Part shown: positions 61,992-64,000 of the stretch, in pieces
Numbering within the stretch: position 1 is the first letter of the stretch
Layout of the letters: each line of letters opens with the position of its first letter
DNA from: Maritalea porphyrae
GTDB taxonomy: Bacteria; Pseudomonadota; Alphaproteobacteria; Rhizobiales; Devosiaceae
Assembly (NCBI RefSeq): GCF_030159895.1
Contig: NZ_BSNI01000002.1
Span: 746,039-810,038 of the forward strand
DNA: 64,000 bases
Direction: 5' to 3'
Made by a program: the position numbers and the translations under genes
Notes under the pieces: generated by a model
The model's database searches: none
What the model saw: only the letters and a program-made list of their open reading frames with translations
Told to the model about the DNA's origin: nothing

Positions 61992-62335
61992 TAGCGCAAT
62001 TCCTCCAGATCAAGTAGCAAGCGCCCATCACGCACTTCGACAGTGAAGGTGCGTGTTTCACCCTCGTCAGCACCCTGTGCTTGACCGGAACTGAGTGAAA
62101 TCACCCAATTGTGCAATGGGCAGGTGACACAGCCATCGTGCACAATGCCTTGGCTGAGCGGCCCATGCTTGTGTGGACACTTATCTTCCAAAGCAAAAAA
62201 CTGGTCATCTTGGGTGCGGAAAATTGCGATAGTGAGATCGCCTTTTTTGACGCAGCGCGCGCCACGTTGTGGCACTTCTTCGGTTGCGCCTACATCAATC
62301 CAGTCTTGCGACATTGCTACATTTACAGCGCTCAT
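61991..62335 (-). CDS. nirD: Nitrite reductase small subunit NirD
   Basis: 114 residues with a Rieske-type fold: Cys53-x-His55 (CPHKHGPLSQG) and Cys72-x-x-His75 (CPLHNW) are all present, so a [2Fe-2S] cluster is possible; many NirD proteins lack these residues. It partners NirB in NADH-dependent reduction of nitrite to ammonium. Overlaps nirB by 4 bp and shares one base with nasA. Operon order nirB-nirD-nasA-cysG. Confidence 0.94.
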   Translation of the reverse strand: MSAVNVAMSQDWIDVGATEEVPQRGARCVKKGDLTIAIFRTQDDQFFALEDKCPHKHGPLSQGIVHDGCVTCPLHNWVISLSSGQAQGADEGETRTFTVEVRDGRLLLDLEELR

Positions 62336-64000
62336 TCTGCCGCCTCCAAGTCAAGCGTGGCTATTGGTTTGAATTCGTGTTTGTCCTTGCCCGAAACCCG
62401 TTCGGACCACGGATCAACTTGCGCAAATTTTTGGCTAAATACAAACCGGTCGAAATAGTCTTTTCTGCGGTCCTCGTCGTCCATGATTTGCTTGCGAATT
62501 TCATCCAAGCCTATGCGGGCCGCCCATTTGTAAATCCGCTCAAGGTAGAAGCCTTGCTCGCGATACATTTGTGCGAGTGCAACCACATGTTCCAACGCTT
62601 CATTTTCGGTTGTGACCTTGCCCAAAATCTCAGTGCCTTTTATGTCGAGACCGGCTGCGCCTGCGAAGTGAATTTCGTAGCCACTATCAACGCAGATAAT
62701 GCCAATGTCTTTGCAGGTCGCTTCGGCGCAGTTTCTAGGGCAGCCTGAAACCGCAAGCTTCAGTTTTGCAGGTGTCCAGGACCCCCACATAAACTTCTCA
62801 AGCTTGATGCCTAACCCTGTGCTGTCTTGGGTGCCGAAACGGCACCAGTCGCTGCCAACGCATGTCTTTACCGTGCGCAAACCTTTGGCGTAGGCTTGTC
62901 CTGAAACAAATCCTGCCTTTCCAAGATCCGCCCAAACAGCGGGAAGGTCTTCCTTTTTGATGCCCAACATGTCGATGCGTTGACCACCCGTAACTTTGAC
63001 GCTGGGAATATCAAACTTGTCGACCACATCGGCTATGGCGCGTAGCTCAGAGGATGATGTCATGCCGCCCCACATGCGTGGAACCACCGAATAAGTGCCG
63101 TCTTTTTGGATGTTGGCGTGAACACGCTCATTAATGTAGCGAGACTGATAGTCGTCAGCGTAAACGTCAGGCCAATCGCACACCAGATAGTAGTTGAGTG
63201 CTGGGCGACATTTGGCGCAACCGCATGAAGTTTTCCATTCTAGCTCCTGCATCACAGCAGGGATAGATTTTAGCTCTTTTGCTTTGATCAGGCGGCGCAC
63301 ATCGCCATGTCCCAAATCAGTGCACGGGCACATGGATTGCGCAGCATTTGCGCTGAAGTCATCGCCTAAGGTTAGCGCCATCAGCTGCTCAACCAAACCG
63401 GTGCATGTGCCGCAAGACGCTGAAGCCTTAGTGTGGGCGCGCACCTCATCTAGCGAAGTGAGGCCTTTTTCTTGAATAGTTCCGACGATTTTAGATTTGC
63501 AAATGCCATTGCAGCCGCAGATTTCTGCATCATCGGGCAACGCTGCAACGGCCGCCATGGGGTCCATTGCGGCCCCTCCTTGATAGGCTTGGCCGAATAT
63601 CAAGGTATCTCGCATTTCAGAAACGTCTGTTTCTTTCTTCTTCAGGTCGTTAAACCACGCACCATCCGAAGTTTCACCGTAAAGAACCGTGCCAATGATT
63701 TTATTGTCCTGCAAAATGACGCGTTTGTAGATACCCGCATTTGCATCGCGCAAAACGATCTCGTCGCGGTCTTCGCCTTCAGCAAAGTCACCAACCGAGA
63801 ACAAGTCGATGCCCGTAACTTTGAGCTTTGTTGCAGTGTCTTGGTGTTGGAACGATTGGCTGTCGTCACCCGTCAATGTGTGAGCGGCGATACGTGCCAT
63901 TTCGTATAGGGGTGCCACCAAGCCATAGACCTGTCCGTCAATCTCTGCGCATTCGCCCAAAGCCAAAATGTCTGGGTCGCTGGTGCGCATTTGCGGATCA
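62332..64000 (-). CDS. nirB: Nitrite reductase large subunit NirB (5' end outside window)
   Basis: At least 556 residues are visible; the start lies past the right edge, since full NirB has about 810-850. The visible part begins in the C-terminal section of the FAD/NAD(P)H oxidoreductase region (ILALGECAEIDGQVYGLVAPLYEMARIAA). The BFD-like [2Fe-2S] domain follows (CGCNGICKSKIVGTIQE ... CGTC), then a sulfite/nitrite-reductase half domain, a second CGCAKC element and the siroheme-[4Fe-4S] site (TCVGSDWCRFG ... SGCPRNCAEATCKDIG). It reduces nitrite to ammonium using NADH and siroheme, the latter supplied by the cysG-like gene. Confidence 0.95.
   Translation of the reverse strand, partial: DPQMRTSDPDILALGECAEIDGQVYGLVAPLYEMARIAAHTLTGDDSQSFQHQDTATKLKVTGIDLFSVGDFAEGEDRDEIVLRDANAGIYKRVILQDNKIIGTVLYGETSDGAWFNDLKKKETDVSEMRDTLIFGQAYQGGAAMDPMAAVAALPDDAEICGCNGICKSKIVGTIQEKGLTSLDEVRAHTKASASCGTCTGLVEQLMALTLGDDFSANAAQSMCPCTDLGHGDVRRLIKAKELKSIPAVMQELEWKTSCGCAKCRPALNYYLVCDWPDVYADDYQSRYINERVHANIQKDGTYSVVPRMWGGMTSSSELRAIADVVDKFDIPSVKVTGGQRIDMLGIKKEDLPAVWADLGKAGFVSGQAYAKGLRTVKTCVGSDWCRFGTQDSTGLGIKLEKFMWGSWTPAKLKLAVSGCPRNCAEATCKDIGIICVDSGYEIHFAGAAGLDIKGTEILGKVTTENEALEHVVALAQMYREQGFYLERIYKWAARIGLDEIRKQIMDDEDRRKDYFDRFVFSQKFAQVDPWSERVSGKDKHEFKPIATLDLEAAE

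Noticed and set aside
1-64000. tRNA, rRNA or riboswitch genes
   Set aside because: No cloverleaf, rRNA conserved block or recognised aptamer core was seen on reading both strands; a covariance-model scan would be needed to exclude them.

Overview
The window looks like an alphaproteobacterial chromosome, most likely a marine-type member of the Hyphomicrobiales (Rhizobiales). This is inferred from gene content and order: lptC-lptA-lptB-rpoN-(glsA)-hpf-ptsN, an Hsp20 gene followed by a DUF1150 gene, a DctBD-controlled TRAP transporter, and a nosRZDFYLX cluster of the Tat-exported (clade I) type. No rRNA, tRNA or CRISPR array was recognised.

Layout. 1-2448 (minus) is the 5' part of a very large, apparently cysteine-free, DUF4214-headed RTX/S-layer-like protein. 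A tyrosine recombinase (3289-4446) follows an 840-bp gene-poor stretch. 4510-11217 is a C4-dicarboxylate module: sensor kinase dctB, sigma-54 activator dctD, then dctPQM behind a textbook -24/-12 promoter with two tandem palindromic upstream sites. Next come selO, a five-gene dipeptide/oligopeptide ABC importer (minus strand), a GT2 glycosyltransferase, hsp20-DUF1150, a PEBP protein, and the lpt/rpoN/hpf/ptsN block with a glutaminase gene inserted on the opposite strand. RNase D, mscL and a leucine-dehydrogenase-like gene close this housekeeping part.

29375-48666 is a cell-surface region. It holds a Wzm/Wzt polysaccharide ABC exporter, a small protein, a three-module 1213-residue glycosyltransferase, an unknown two-TM acidic protein, an XRE regulator, a second S-layer-like protein (38244-41393), a field of REP-like palindromes, a DUF6447 protein, a type I secretion ABC transporter and adaptor pair, and two GT4 glycosyltransferases. 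The two S-layer-like genes, 36 kb apart, share an identical 33-nt leader/start junction. I infer a coordinated envelope system: type I secretion exports the S-layer-like proteins and the polysaccharide genes make the surface glycan that may hold them. The XRE gene, the unknown 538-residue protein and recurring CAGTGAA / TTTGCTGTAC motifs are the least explained part and the best candidate for something undescribed.

48744-64000 is nitrogen respiration and assimilation. A cytochrome c diverges from a nos operon (a cysteine-rich small protein, then nosR, nosZ, nosD, nosF, nosY, nosL, nosX) that carries an FNR/NnrR-type box. The operon converges on, and overlaps, a minus-strand nitrate/nitrite assimilation operon (nirB, nirD, nasA, and a siroheme synthase with a truncated methyltransferase domain). 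nirB runs off the right edge. rpoN and a sigma-54-dependent promoter occur in the same window.
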